DNA from: Prostheceraeus crozeri
Taxonomy: Eukaryota; Platyhelminthes; Polycladida; Euryleptidae
Length of the DNA stretch: 64,000 nucleotides
NCBI GenBank assembly: GCA_907163375.1
Contig: CAJQUW010011247.1
Location: 1-64,000, forward strand
Direction of reading: 5' to 3'
Made by a program: the position numbers and the translations under genes. Positions 48,199 through 55,599 of this stretch are shown here, piece by piece. Position 1 is the first letter of the stretch. Every line of letters starts with the position of its first letter. The notes below the pieces were generated by a model that worked only from the letters and a program-made list of their open reading frames with translations, had not been told where the DNA came from and searched no databases.

Positions 48199-49475
48199 TA
48201 ACGATTATACTGAAGAATCACGTCACGATACTTTGTAATTTCAATATTTGAATCGAAGACTGCATAAATTAATACATTGATCGTCTCAGGTAGTGTTCTT
48301 TTGAACGTCAAATCCAAACGAATATTATGAGGCACGTTCGCTTGACGATAGGGTGCACTAATATCGCTGTCAGCAGTCAAATCAAATGCATAAATAGTAT
48401 ATCCACTCTTAAACTCTTTCATAGTCAGTCCGTTGGTATCATCCGTATTGTAAAAGCCAAAGACATCCATAAAATCAACATAACTGCGCATAAATTGATC
48501 CGAAGCAAAATCTGGTTTGTAGGGTGGACCAGGATGACTCACACCATTAACACGTAAAGCAATTTCACTTAACTGATTGTGTTTAAAATTGAAAGGATTC
48601 TTCTTTATATTACCATTAAATGCATCATTTTCAACCATTGCCACCATGAGGAGCTTCGGTGCTTCCGATGGAAAGAGGCCATCTTTCATGAAACTCTTTT
48701 GATCTTTCGGAATTGTAAAGGTGAGAAGCTTTGTATGCTGAACGGGGTAAATGGCATTTTGGCGGTTAAGACCTTCAGCATGCCCTCTAATGACACTTGG
48801 ATTCGGTACTACTCGACGAATGTAAAGTGCAATATCTTCCACATGAATTCTAAAATTGTCAACTTTAGCAAATGCATTCAGCGCAAATTCAGGCTTATTC
48901 AATGTCAGCTTGAGTCGCATGCTGGTATTACAGAGTAAAAACTTTGACTGTCTAAAGAAGTCTAAATTCAGCGGACCATATAGCTGACATACTCTACTAT
49001 CTTTAATCATAGCAGATCGCTTTACAAAGCCACTGTTTGTTTCAACATCAAATTTTCCTGCTTCATCTCTGTACCATCCCATGGCTTCCATATGACTTTT
49101 TTGTGCTGCTGGATGAAACTGTGATACATGATTGAAATATGATTTATAGGGATAATCGCTTTGACCACCTTCCACCTGCTGCTCTCCAATCGTTAGAGAA
49201 ACATCGCGAAGTAATGTAGTCAATGGTAAATTGTTCAGTCCAACTTTATGTGCATCGTCAATAGCAGTTCCATCTGCTTGTTGAATTCTAAACCTCAAAT
49301 CAAGCATCGCATAACTCAAATCTATGTAGTCATCACTACCACCAGGAATAACAAATTCAATGGGGCCAGCATTCTCAGCTGTTCGAGGATGATAATCTAC
49401 AATACTTGAACTAAGAATATCTGTCTGCATGGCTTGTTGATCGAACAAACAAAAACCGGAAGTTTTACACTCCAT
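48198..49475 (-). CDS. Major capsid protein candidate (Polinton double jelly-roll/F54H12.2-like)
   Basis: ATG at 49475 (MECKTSGFCLFDQQAMQTD), 425 residues. The N-terminal stretch FDQQAMQTDILSSSIVDYHP followed by GPIEFVIPGGSDDYIDLSYA, then LRFRIQQADGT and GEQQVEGGQSDYPYKSY, is strongly conserved in the 'F54H12.2-like' proteins of animal Polintons. The strand-rich body and its place between protease and core-protein gene fit a hexon-like capsid subunit. Assignment as the double jelly-roll MCP is family-based and not proven here; it could be another shell protein. It abuts the core-protein gene upstream (2 bases) and overlaps the protease start, forming an operon-like row. Confidence 0.75.
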   Translation of the reverse strand: MECKTSGFCLFDQQAMQTDILSSSIVDYHPRTAENAGPIEFVIPGGSDDYIDLSYAMLDLRFRIQQADGTAIDDAHKVGLNNLPLTTLLRDVSLTIGEQQVEGGQSDYPYKSYFNHVSQFHPAAQKSHMEAMGWYRDEAGKFDVETNSGFVKRSAMIKDSRVCQLYGPLNLDFFRQSKFLLCNTSMRLKLTLNKPEFALNAFAKVDNFRIHVEDIALYIRRVVPNPSVIRGHAEGLNRQNAIYPVQHTKLLTFTIPKDQKSFMKDGLFPSEAPKLLMVAMVENDAFNGNIKKNPFNFKHNQLSEIALRVNGVSHPGPPYKPDFASDQFMRSYVDFMDVFGFYNTDDTNGLTMKEFKSGYTIYAFDLTADSDISAPYRQANVPHNIRLDLTFKRTLPETINVLIYAVFDSNIEITKYRDVILQYNR

Positions 49476-49477
49476 GA

Positions 49478-49933
49478 TTAGAAGTTATAGCAGCGTCGTC
49501 GTTTAGCGCCTGATGAATGATTAGAGCCTCTGCGACGTTTGCGTGAATGCCTTTTGACTGAAGATTGCACCTTACCAGCTCCGCGATGTTTCCTCCTTCC
49601 TTTTCTCATTCGTTTAGGTGATTTCTTTCCTTGAGTAACACCAGCAATGGTCTGCTTCAATGTTTTTAAACCGCGTTCCTTCCCACGATTCAACAAACTG
49701 CTCTTAAAACTTCTACCTCTGGAAAGATCACTAGCAACATCACCAGCAAAGCCAACGGCATTACTTAAAACATTTCGTTTTAAAGATCTACCGACATTGG
49801 ATATGAGAGGTGCTACAACAGATTTCAGTGCACCAAGTATGCTACCTCCACGTTGGCGGCGAGCACCGATGTAAATTTGTCCTCCACCACTTACGTAGGA
49901 GGGTCGTGAATAAAATGAGGCAGTTGGATTCAT
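49478..49933 (-). CDS. Basic core/pVI-pX-like protein (Polinton A)
   Basis: ATG at 49933 (MNPTASFYSRPSYVSGGGQI), 151 residues. A Gly/Ser start is followed by RRQRGGSILGALKSVVAPLI, an amphipathic segment after RQRGG as in adenovirus pVI/pX-type proteins, then a long Lys/Arg/Ser-rich tail (KKSPKRMRKGRRKHRGAGK ... KRRRCYNF). It is expected to coat DNA and/or attack membranes during entry, by analogy. An octamer-like TTTGCAT (49965-49971) stands upstream. It shares the RGG-hydrophobic plan with 52580-52936 and with the two small Arg-rich genes of element B. Confidence 0.7.
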   Translation of the reverse strand: MNPTASFYSRPSYVSGGGQIYIGARRQRGGSILGALKSVVAPLISNVGRSLKRNVLSNAVGFAGDVASDLSRGRSFKSSLLNRGKERGLKTLKQTIAGVTQGKKSPKRMRKGRRKHRGAGKVQSSVKRHSRKRRRGSNHSSGAKRRRCYNF

Positions 49934-49964
49934 AGCTCAAACCCTAAACATTGTTAGTTACAAC

Positions 49965-49971
49965 TTTGCAT
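49965..49971 (-). promoter_or_regulatory. Octamer-like site (ATGCAAAG) upstream of core protein and capsid genes
   Basis: On the minus strand TTCATGCAAAGTTG lies 30-odd bases before the start at 49933, in the gap behind the integrase gene, and would head the core protein-capsid-protease row. Confidence 0.5.
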
Positions 49972-49974
49972 GAA

Positions 49975-51195
49975 TCACTGTCGATCACTTAGATGAAAGA
50001 TGTCGGCACGACGCATCCAAGAGTTCATACTTGAAGGATAACCAGTCCATTTAACAAGACACCATTCTTCACCTTGCCGTTTTTTACATCGAATGATTTT
50101 CTCTACCAAATATGTTTCACTTTCAGTGACTACCTCAATCTCATCGCGGTAAAAGCTACCCTCAATTTCTTCATTATCGTAATCTTTCAACTTGTAGGTG
50201 GTCGGAGAGTCTTTTTGATTAATCCTTGATACTGTAAATACCTCCTCTGTCCAATTCGGGAGGTACCCTTTAGCAAAAACACTTTTCACTTTTGAGATAC
50301 GAACTTTATCGCCAATTTTCACATCACTTTTCACATGAGTGCGTTTACGTTGGAATGATTCGCGCACTTTATCTACATTGTCAGCATTTACATCTACTGG
50401 TCTGAGTCCAATAGAACGATGGATAGAGTGATTGTAGGCATGGAGTGTATCTTGTAGAACCTTTGTCCAATTTTGTGTCAAGTTGGCAGTAAAATGTCGC
50501 CACAAACGATTTTTTAATGTGCGATTAAAACGTTCAACGAGTGCAGCTTTATAAGCGCTCTTTACACTAAACAACTCAATGTCATGCCTCTCAAATAATC
50601 TTGTCACATGCTGATTTTCAAACTCTTTTCCTTGATCACTCTGAATTCTTTTTGGAATGCGACCTTCTCGAAAAATTGTTTGGAATGCTTTTGCTACTCC
50701 TTTCCCTTCTTTAGTTTTTAAAGGTTGAGCCCACGCATAACGCGAGAAAATATCAATGACGGTTAAAATAAAATTATTGCCCGAGTTATGTTTTGAAATG
50801 GAGGCAACATCGCACAAATCTGCTTGCCACTGTTCATCGATGTCATGAACAATATAATGGCGGGTGCGGTACTTCTTTTTCGCTTGTTTGTGGAGTGTAT
50901 AGGTAGCCTGACCCTTTAACCATCGTTTCACTTGTGATTGTGGAAGACCACTCGCTTTTGATAATTTCTTGATAGATGCAAATCCTGCCGGATGTTTTAC
51001 ATCATAATAGATTGACTTCAAACGTTCAGTCGATGACGGCTGACTCTTTTTCCTCCTTCTCATCTTTTTGTTTTCTTCCCTTTCTACATTTACAACAACT
51101 GCAGCATTTAGCTTTAGCGGTTTTGCGATCGTGTTCACATTGCTTAGGGGTTTCATTATGAGAGCTGGCGCAGCAAGTGCAAGTGACAACGACAT
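49975..51195 (-). CDS. Retroviral-type integrase with C-terminal chromodomain (Polinton INT)
   Basis: The frame opens with ATG at 51195, 406 residues, but the first ~45 codons overlap the Cys-rich ORF and a later ATG (MRRRKKSQPSSTERLK) may be used. The rve/RNase H-like core shows QWQADLCDVASISKHNSGNN (first Asp), RIPKRIQSDQGKEFENQHV (second Asp) and KAALVERFNRTLKNRL (catalytic Glu). The C-terminus has a chromodomain, YLVEKIIRCKKRQGEEWCLV followed by KWTGYPSSMNSWMR, as in many Polinton integrases, thought to guide insertion to chromatin. It generates the 6-bp target duplication. Preceded by the 230-residue gene and the Cys-rich ORF on the same strand. Confidence 0.93.
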   Translation of the reverse strand: MSLSLALAAPALIMKPLSNVNTIAKPLKLNAAVVVNVEREENKKMRRRKKSQPSSTERLKSIYYDVKHPAGFASIKKLSKASGLPQSQVKRWLKGQATYTLHKQAKKKYRTRHYIVHDIDEQWQADLCDVASISKHNSGNNFILTVIDIFSRYAWAQPLKTKEGKGVAKAFQTIFREGRIPKRIQSDQGKEFENQHVTRLFERHDIELFSVKSAYKAALVERFNRTLKNRLWRHFTANLTQNWTKVLQDTLHAYNHSIHRSIGLRPVDVNADNVDKVRESFQRKRTHVKSDVKIGDKVRISKVKSVFAKGYLPNWTEEVFTVSRINQKDSPTTYKLKDYDNEEIEGSFYRDEIEVVTESETYLVEKIIRCKKRQGEEWCLVKWTGYPSSMNSWMRRADIFHLSDRQ

Positions 51196-51241
51196 TCACC
51201 TCTGGCGGCTCATTACATGGCAAGCAACACATCTGCTTCAT
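51026..51241 (-). CDS. Small Cys-rich ORF overlapping the integrase start
   Basis: ATG at 51241 follows the stop codon of the gene at 51243-51935 by one base, a tight spacing seen between other genes here. The product of 71 residues has 13 Cys in its first 52 residues, in CC/CxxC/CxC patterns (MCCLPC, CTCCASS, CCSCCKCRKG), followed by a Lys/Glu-rich tail. Such density suggests metal binding. The frame overlaps the integrase N-terminus by 170 bases, so either both are read or integrase starts at a later ATG. No family recognised. Confidence 0.45.
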   Translation of the reverse strand: MKQMCCLPCNEPPEVNVVVTCTCCASSHNETPKQCEHDRKTAKAKCCSCCKCRKGRKQKDEKEEKESAVID

Positions 51242-51242
51242 A

Positions 51243-51935
51243 TTAATAGTCTGAGAACATGTATTTCCTGGGAGGAGCTGTTTTACGTTTTCCTTTTACC
51301 AGTTTTAGTGGCGATACAGATCTACGTCGAGTTCTTCCCCTTGTTTGCTTAGTGAGTGTGGGAGGGGATGTAGCAGGTGACGTCTTAAACCAATTTGTTG
51401 GCATTTTCATCGCCTGAAGCATTGGAGTAGTAGCCACTGTTGAATCAAGTTCTTTCAATGTCTCATTATTTAAAGCAAATTTTGGCACATTATGCTTTTT
51501 CAATAGTTTAAGAAAGTATGACCAACCAGGTGGAACATAGCCCTGACGGCGCTTTCTACGTGTCGCATACTGAATCAAGTCTTCATAACGTGAAGCATCA
51601 ATCACTTTATTTTCATCTGTAATGATTTCTCCTCTATCATTTACATTGAGATGGGGTTCAATACTGTTGAAAAGAGATATGGCATGTGCGCGAGATGCTA
51701 AAGGTGTAGCAGTCGATACAGAGTCACGCATCTTATTCTTCAAGTTTTTCAATTGCTCAACAGTTTCCGATTGTAATAATACAGCACGATGTGGATCTTT
51801 GATGTGAACATTTTGCTGATAATCTATTTCTTTCCTATACATTTGATTTGCAAGAGGTTGCTTTACTTGCTGCATGGCAGTCAATTGTACATATTCATCC
51901 TGAGGAATAACAATCATGCGAGAATAAGAACTCAT
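51243..51935 (-). CDS. Conserved-type Polinton protein of unknown function (230 residues)
   Basis: ATG at 51935 (MSSYSRMIVIPQDEYVQLTA), 230 residues. The opening (hydrophobic strand, IPQDEYVQL) and its place between packaging ATPase and integrase are typical of a Polinton-specific protein whose role is unknown. The middle is charged and helical (ETVEQLKNLKNKMRDSVS), then a compact segment with YVPPGWSYFLKLLKKHNVPK, and the C-terminus is basic (KQTRGRTRRRSVSPLKLVKG). A virion or terminal-protein-related role has been suggested for genes at this place in related elements, but nothing in the sequence decides. Confidence 0.6.
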   Translation of the reverse strand: MSSYSRMIVIPQDEYVQLTAMQQVKQPLANQMYRKEIDYQQNVHIKDPHRAVLLQSETVEQLKNLKNKMRDSVSTATPLASRAHAISLFNSIEPHLNVNDRGEIITDENKVIDASRYEDLIQYATRRKRRQGYVPPGWSYFLKLLKKHNVPKFALNNETLKELDSTVATTPMLQAMKMPTNWFKTSPATSPPTLTKQTRGRTRRRSVSPLKLVKGKRKTAPPRKYMFSDY

Positions 51936-51948
51936 AGTTTGTAGATAA

Positions 51949-52548
51949 TCATGGAGTTTTCAAAATATCACTTCGAAATCTAAATTCTTCCGGACACTCT
52001 TGCGTAAAGTCAATGAATAAGTAACCGTATGGTTTTTCAGTAGCTGCTTGAAAAATTTCAATTAAGGCTTTTGATCCTCTGGGTGCAACTTGTCGCGCTA
52101 AAATTTCAAATTGACTTTTATCTCGCGGATTCTTGAAAATAGCATAATAGTGTGTATTCAGGTTTCGTGTACGAGCTTCTTTTCCATCAGGAAACAAATT
52201 TTGTGTAATATAGATGATAAAACACCTTTTATGGTGTGCTGCGCGAGTGAACATATCTGTAACATCTTTTGAATTCTTACTTTCTTTTAATAAATCATCC
52301 AATACAACAACATCATTAGACTGAAGTTTATCCACTGGAATAATTCCTTCATGTCGAATAAAGTTGCGACTTTGCAATTCCTGAAACAGCGACGGTTGAT
52401 AAATACCATAACACCAAATCACTCGATTGATAGGTTCCTTAAACAACTCCCTTCTTTTATCCAATAAATTCAGCGTGAAAACAGTTTTACCTGCATGAGA
52501 TGGACCTGATACAGTCAGAACTTTATCACATTGAAGTCTGAAATCCAT
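51949..52548 (-). CDS. FtsK/A32-like genome-packaging ATPase (Polinton ATP)
   Basis: First ATG at 52548 (MDFRLQCDKVLTVSGPSHAG), 199 residues; the frame continues 16 codons upstream without an ATG. Walker A is GPSHAGKTVF, Walker B is NDVVVLDDLL, followed by an arginine-finger-like region (TRAAHHKRCFIIYITQNLF) as in A32-type packaging ATPases. It is expected to pump DNA into capsids. An exact octamer ATGCAAAT on its strand (52570-52577) lies 22 bases before the start. It is followed after 13 bases by the 230-residue gene and is part of the minus-strand late-type row. Confidence 0.9.
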   Translation of the reverse strand: MDFRLQCDKVLTVSGPSHAGKTVFTLNLLDKRRELFKEPINRVIWCYGIYQPSLFQELQSRNFIRHEGIIPVDKLQSNDVVVLDDLLKESKNSKDVTDMFTRAAHHKRCFIIYITQNLFPDGKEARTRNLNTHYYAIFKNPRDKSQFEILARQVAPRGSKALIEIFQAATEKPYGYLFIDFTQECPEEFRFRSDILKTP

Positions 52549-52569
52549 TTTATTACTTTGAGACTCAAC

Positions 52570-52577
52570 ATTTGCAT
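52570..52577 (-). promoter_or_regulatory. Perfect octamer ATGCAAAT upstream of the packaging ATPase
   Basis: ATTATGCAAATGTTGAG on the minus strand, 22 bases before the ATPase ATG and overlapping the 3' end of the upstream basic-protein gene. ATGCAAAT is the classical POU/OCT factor site. Confidence 0.55.
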
Positions 52578-52579
52578 AA

Positions 52580-52936
52580 TTAACGCTTAGAGCCAAAGAT
52601 ATTTCCCAATAGGTTGCCCACGGCAGGAGCTATCATTGGAAGTATTGCTGAAAGGAAACCGCCCTTTTGTGTTAGAGTTTTCCTCTTTCTTTGAAGGGCG
52701 ACTTTAGGATTGGAGATGAAACGCAATTTCGTAGCATATCGCTTAAGTAACTTTCGTTGTTTTGGCGCTAATTTCTTCGTCCTCAACTTCCTCACATGAG
52801 AAATAATTTCACAAATGAATTTATCGTTAGCATGTCGTATAGCATTGTATCGCTGATTTGCTTTCATTCGTCGGAGAGCTTGAATGGCTGAAGAAAACTT
52901 TTGACTTTTACGTTTCGTCATTTTACGTTTCGCCAT
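52580..52936 (-). CDS. Basic pX-like core protein (Polinton A, 118 residues)
   Basis: ATG at 52936 (MAKRKMTKRKSQKFSSAIQA), 118 residues. Lys/Arg-rich and helical in the first 90 residues (VRKLRTKKLAPKQRKLLKRY), then TQKGGFLSAILPMIAPAVGN and a short basic end. The KGG-hydrophobic end matches the small Arg-rich proteins of element B and the 151-residue protein at 49478. A conserved protein of this type, next to the ATPase, is common in adintovirus-like elements and compared to adenovirus pX; that is analogy. An exact octamer lies at 52975-52982 upstream. Confidence 0.65.
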   Translation of the reverse strand: MAKRKMTKRKSQKFSSAIQALRRMKANQRYNAIRHANDKFICEIISHVRKLRTKKLAPKQRKLLKRYATKLRFISNPKVALQRKRKTLTQKGGFLSAILPMIAPAVGNLLGNIFGSKR

Positions 52937-52974
52937 TTTCCGTGTTAGTCTTTGCTAAAACCTATCTTTACCAC

Positions 52975-52982
52975 ATTTGCAT
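52975..52982 (-). promoter_or_regulatory. Perfect octamer ATGCAAAT upstream of the 118-residue basic protein
   Basis: TATGCAAATGTGGTAAAG on the minus strand, about 40 bases before the start codon at 52936, in the narrow gap after the RING gene. Confidence 0.55.
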
Positions 52983-52987
52983 AGGTA

Positions 52988-53311
52988 CTAACTATTGCGA
53001 CATAAGTGACACTCGAAATGAGCAATGTCACAGTGGTTACATTGGCAAAGTTGAATGCAATTACGTATGAAACAGCGTTGACAAAAAGCATGCTTACATC
53101 TCTTGAAGATGCGCTTTTCATTTCCATCCTTTCGCTTACATACATCGCAACACATAGTTTCACCGTTACTGATGTCTATAGCAAGTCTTTTTGAAGATAT
53201 GAATTTGCTAGCCTTTTCTAAATAATAGACGCATGTACAGAAGGAATATACTTCGAGAGTGAGCAGACATAGCTCGAAAACCAGTTGTGCTACAATCAAG
53301 TACCACTGCAT
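52988..53311 (-). CDS. Membrane-anchored RING-type zinc finger protein (Polinton A)
   Basis: First ATG at 53311 (MQWYLIVAQLVFELCLLTLE), 107 residues. The N-terminal ~30 residues are hydrophobic, likely one membrane segment. The C-terminal part has a classical RING-HC spacing: CDVC, 14 residues, CKHAFCQRC, then CQCNHC, giving eight metal ligands (C-x2-C ... C-x-H-x2-C-x2-C ... C-x2-C). RING proteins are usually E3 ubiquitin ligases; a viral one at a membrane might remove host receptors or defence proteins (inference). The start overlaps the stop region of the gene at 53314. A second, shorter Cys/His gene lies at 54395-54598. Confidence 0.7.
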   Translation of the reverse strand: MQWYLIVAQLVFELCLLTLEVYSFCTCVYYLEKASKFISSKRLAIDISNGETMCCDVCKRKDGNEKRIFKRCKHAFCQRCFIRNCIQLCQCNHCDIAHFECHLCRNS

Positions 53312-53313
53312 TT

Positions 53314-53724
53314 TCAATTTTTCTTTATGGAAAGTTGAATGTGAATATCTGAAATCGCTTCAATCACTAGACTGCTACCATGATGGTTAAATGCGTTAAG
53401 ACGTTCAGCAATTTTTATCATATGTCTTTTAAAAAATTCTTGGGGGTGATCTACCACTTCCATTGAATAAGAAGCAAAATGGAAAGAGCGACTTTCCACC
53501 TCTTCCTTTCCAAAATGACTAAACTTAATTTTCGCAACTAATCGCGCCATGATAATGCTATCAGAGAATGTATTCATTAACTCTAGAAATAGAGTGCTAG
53601 CATCATCGACCACTGCTTCGATGTCGGTCTCATCTTTATGAAATTTTATCACATAATCTTGAACAGCTCCTTTTAAACTTTGCCTATGAAAACGTAATGT
53701 TCCGCAGTCGTTTGAGAAAGACAT
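53314..53724 (-). CDS. Stand-alone homologue of the PolB N-terminal domain
   Basis: ATG at 53724 (MSFSNDCGTLRFHRQSLKGA), 136 residues. VVDHPQEFFKRHMIKIAERL ... FNHHGSSLVIEAISDIHIQL corresponds to VVDCESWLNFHIQCLKSNVD ... FNQRDSALIFDGVDSAIFKI of the element's own PolB (about residues 190-235 of the long frame). It also fits the wider Polinton PolB pattern (F-x-x-x-G-S-x-W/L-V/I ... H-V). It therefore looks like a duplicated, separate copy of the domain in front of the exonuclease, perhaps a priming or accessory factor. Role is inference; the similarity is read by eye. Confidence 0.55.
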   Translation of the reverse strand: MSFSNDCGTLRFHRQSLKGAVQDYVIKFHKDETDIEAVVDDASTLFLELMNTFSDSIIMARLVAKIKFSHFGKEEVESRSFHFASYSMEVVDHPQEFFKRHMIKIAERLNAFNHHGSSLVIEAISDIHIQLSIKKN

Positions 53725-53811
53725 GATCGCCCTTTATCTAACCCATCCATTGCATGAAAACAACAACTCTTCTCATAGTAACATTTATTGAATAATGGTA
53801 ACAAGCATGCA

Positions 53812-54342
53812 TTATAAATCAATGGTTTGAAAGAGATAAAATAGATACAGCTGGTAACTATCATACAGCGAGCAATGATAACCATACAGGACTTTGGCAG
53901 TGTTGAGGTAAGGAGGAAAGAAGCATTGGTTATGAACGTAGCTACTACAACGAACAGACAAAATAGGAACACACAAATCCTTAAAACGTTTTGTGACTTC
54001 ATGATAATGTTGATTCACTCTACTATCCCAAGGTGGGAGCAAAATATCATCAATGATTAGATTGGGAAATACTTTCCTCTCCTTACCAGGATTATTACAA
54101 AAGATGCGTATAACATTGAAAGCAGCTAACCATCGTTTAAAGTCAATAAGAAGAGCACTCTCACAAGAAAAGCCATAGTCTTGTAAATATTTCAGATTAA
54201 GTCCATGAATGTGTTTTCTCGCCCATTGATCAACATTGGGATCGCAGTTGGCATGTTGATGATAGACACTAACAATCTGATATGTCCAATTGTTCATAGC
54301 AATAGCACTGAGCTCCTGTACAGGTTCACCCTCACAATCCAT
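53812..54342 (-). CDS. Possible DEDD-type exonuclease-like protein (Polinton A)
   Basis: ATG at 54342, 176 residues. It begins MDCEGEPVQELSAIAMNNWT, which resembles the exonuclease I motif (D-x-E followed by QE-[LI]-x-AI) of RNase H-fold 3'-5' exonucleases, and continues QIVSVYHQHA, KHIHGLNLKYLQDYGFS, LLIDFKRWLAAFNVIRIFCN and VFPNLIIDDILLPPWDSRV. The helix-strand order and spaced acidic residues would fit a small exonuclease. The C-terminus is hydrophobic and Tyr-rich (YGYHCSLYDSYQLYLFYLF). No confident family; the alternative is an unrelated Polinton protein. Confidence 0.4.
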   Translation of the reverse strand: MDCEGEPVQELSAIAMNNWTYQIVSVYHQHANCDPNVDQWARKHIHGLNLKYLQDYGFSCESALLIDFKRWLAAFNVIRIFCNNPGKERKVFPNLIIDDILLPPWDSRVNQHYHEVTKRFKDLCVPILSVRCSSYVHNQCFFPPYLNTAKVLYGYHCSLYDSYQLYLFYLFQTIDL

Positions 54343-54394
54343 AAAAATGATGATAGAAGCCTAAAACGGAAATTTACACATCTAAGGAAACGTT

Positions 54395-54598
54395 CTATAA
54401 CATATTACAAAATGAAGAATTACATCGATGCTTTTCACGACAAAATACACAAATGATATGATGGCAACGAAGAAGTAAAATGTATCTAATAAGACCACGT
54501 CTACGACACTCAAAGCACATAAGCGAATTGTCATAGGGTAGAGTTAGGAAAGGACTAGCAATTCTCCTTCTTTGATTTGCGTTTTGATGTAGCATTCT
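54395..54598 (-). CDS. Second RING-like small zinc protein (Polinton A)
   Basis: First ATG at 54598 (MLHQNANQRRRIASPFLTLP), about 67 residues, overlapping the 3' end of the upstream gene. MCFECRRRGLIRYILLLRCH followed by HIICVFCREKHRCNSSFC gives C-x2-C, 13 residues, C-x-H-x2-C-x2-C, then further Cys, close to the spacing of the RING gene at 52988-53311. It may be a truncated or compact relative. Whether it folds as a full cross-brace RING is uncertain because the last pair is spaced differently. Confidence 0.5.
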   Translation of the reverse strand, partial: RMLHQNANQRRRIASPFLTLPYDNSLMCFECRRRGLIRYILLLRCHHIICVFCREKHRCNSSFCNML

Positions 54599-55331
54599 TC
54601 TCCGACTTGCGCTTCGTACCACTGCTGTTAAGGATTTGATCAATTATGTCGTCCACGTTGGGTGGTTTCGGAATATATAGGATGGATTCCATATGCATGG
54701 AGAGAGAGGCTATTTTATTATCCTTGTGTCGACCATAATATAGCCCATTCACTTTGAAAAGGATATCCCAAGTACCTTCTCCGAGCTCATCACATCTGAT
54801 GGGTATTGAATGATCTCCCTCCTTCTTATAGTAAGTACACCAATGTGATACCGGTAGGCAAATGTGATTACCATCCCAAATCTTTCTATAGGGAGTATCC
54901 TTGTCATCTCTCGCCTTCCACTCTTGAGCAAGAGGAGTAGGAATGTCCATATTTAATGTCACGTACTCCTCAATAATATCAAGTTGGTGGCGAATGTACG
55001 GACTCACGGGGATCAGTATGTAGTCCCCATACTGATTGTGCATTATCTTGACATCCGTGGAAGGGAGCATTCCCGTTTGGAGTACTACGCTATGATCATC
55101 ATAACGCAAGGCTTGTTTAAATTTACGCTGTAGCGGTGTAGGATTATGTACCTTGGATGTTTCTTCCACTGGCCTCAGTTGTAGATGATCTGACCGTAGC
55201 GAACCTTGTAACGTTTGACCGCCATTTTGTCCTACTAGTGCAGCAGATGGAGTAGATGCCTGAAAATGAAAAAAGATTGTATTAAGTTTGCGTTCAAGGG
55301 AGGAGAGGGAGGGAAGTAGCGACTTACCATT
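54555..55331 (-). CDS. 235-residue protein of unknown function, right-most gene of Polinton A
   Basis: The open frame 54555-55259 contains PTPLQRKFKQALRYDDHSVV, a strand-rich middle (GDYILIPVSPYIRHQLDIIE), ICLPVSHWCTYYKKEGDHSI, GTWDILFKVNGLYYGRHKDN and a Lys/Ser-rich nuclear-localisation-like end (KRKSEKNATSKRKSKKEN). A candidate 69-bp intron (55260-55328, GTAAGT ... TTTTCAG) places the start codon at 55331, alone in its exon, as for PolB. The upstream region has the same CCAAT/TATA/leader series as PolB. Co-regulation with replication genes is therefore likely (inference). No known family recognised. Confidence 0.55.
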   Translation of the reverse strand, partial: NGKSLLPSLSSLERKLNTIFFHFQASTPSAALVGQNGGQTLQGSLRSDHLQLRPVEETSKVHNPTPLQRKFKQALRYDDHSVVLQTGMLPSTDVKIMHNQYGDYILIPVSPYIRHQLDIIEEYVTLNMDIPTPLAQEWKARDDKDTPYRKIWDGNHICLPVSHWCTYYKKEGDHSIPIRCDELGEGTWDILFKVNGLYYGRHKDNKIASLSMHMESILYIPKPPNVDDIIDQILNSSGTKRKSEKNATSKRKSKKENC

Positions 55332-55356
55332 TTAGTTGGATAATAGAACAGGGAAC

Positions 55357-55462
55357 TAGAGAGAGAAAATGTGCGTCCGTCACTCGTGTGATTCAACGAT
55401 GGAATGATTCTCACTGTGGAAGGCTCGCTATTTATAAAGAAATGCTTGATTCTCATTGGATG
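55357..55462 (-). promoter_or_regulatory. Promoter of the right-most gene, homologous to the PolB promoter
   Basis: On the minus strand: ATCCAATGAGAATC (CCAAT box), TTTATAAATAG (TATA), then GAATCACACGAGTGACGGAC and CTCTCTCTAG. The same blocks in the same order precede PolB (39125-39252), about 16 kb away at the other side of the element. Confidence 0.6.
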
Positions 55463-55599
55463 ATGATCCTCATTGGACAATAACATCAAGTTGATTCCAA
55501 ATCTGGCATCCGTTTACCAATCCGATAGTTCGTTTTGAAGCTACAGCCCAAAACGTCCCAAATTCTAACTCTGTCGTTTTTCACCAATGTCCCAAAATC

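Noticed and set aside
53673-54002. 109-residue hydrophobic minus-strand frame
   Set aside because: Shadow overlapping the ends of two better-supported genes; no start context of its own.
55235-55489. 84-residue minus-strand frame upstream of the right-most Polinton gene
   Set aside because: It covers the CCAAT/TATA promoter, leader and candidate intron, so it is unlikely to be a protein.
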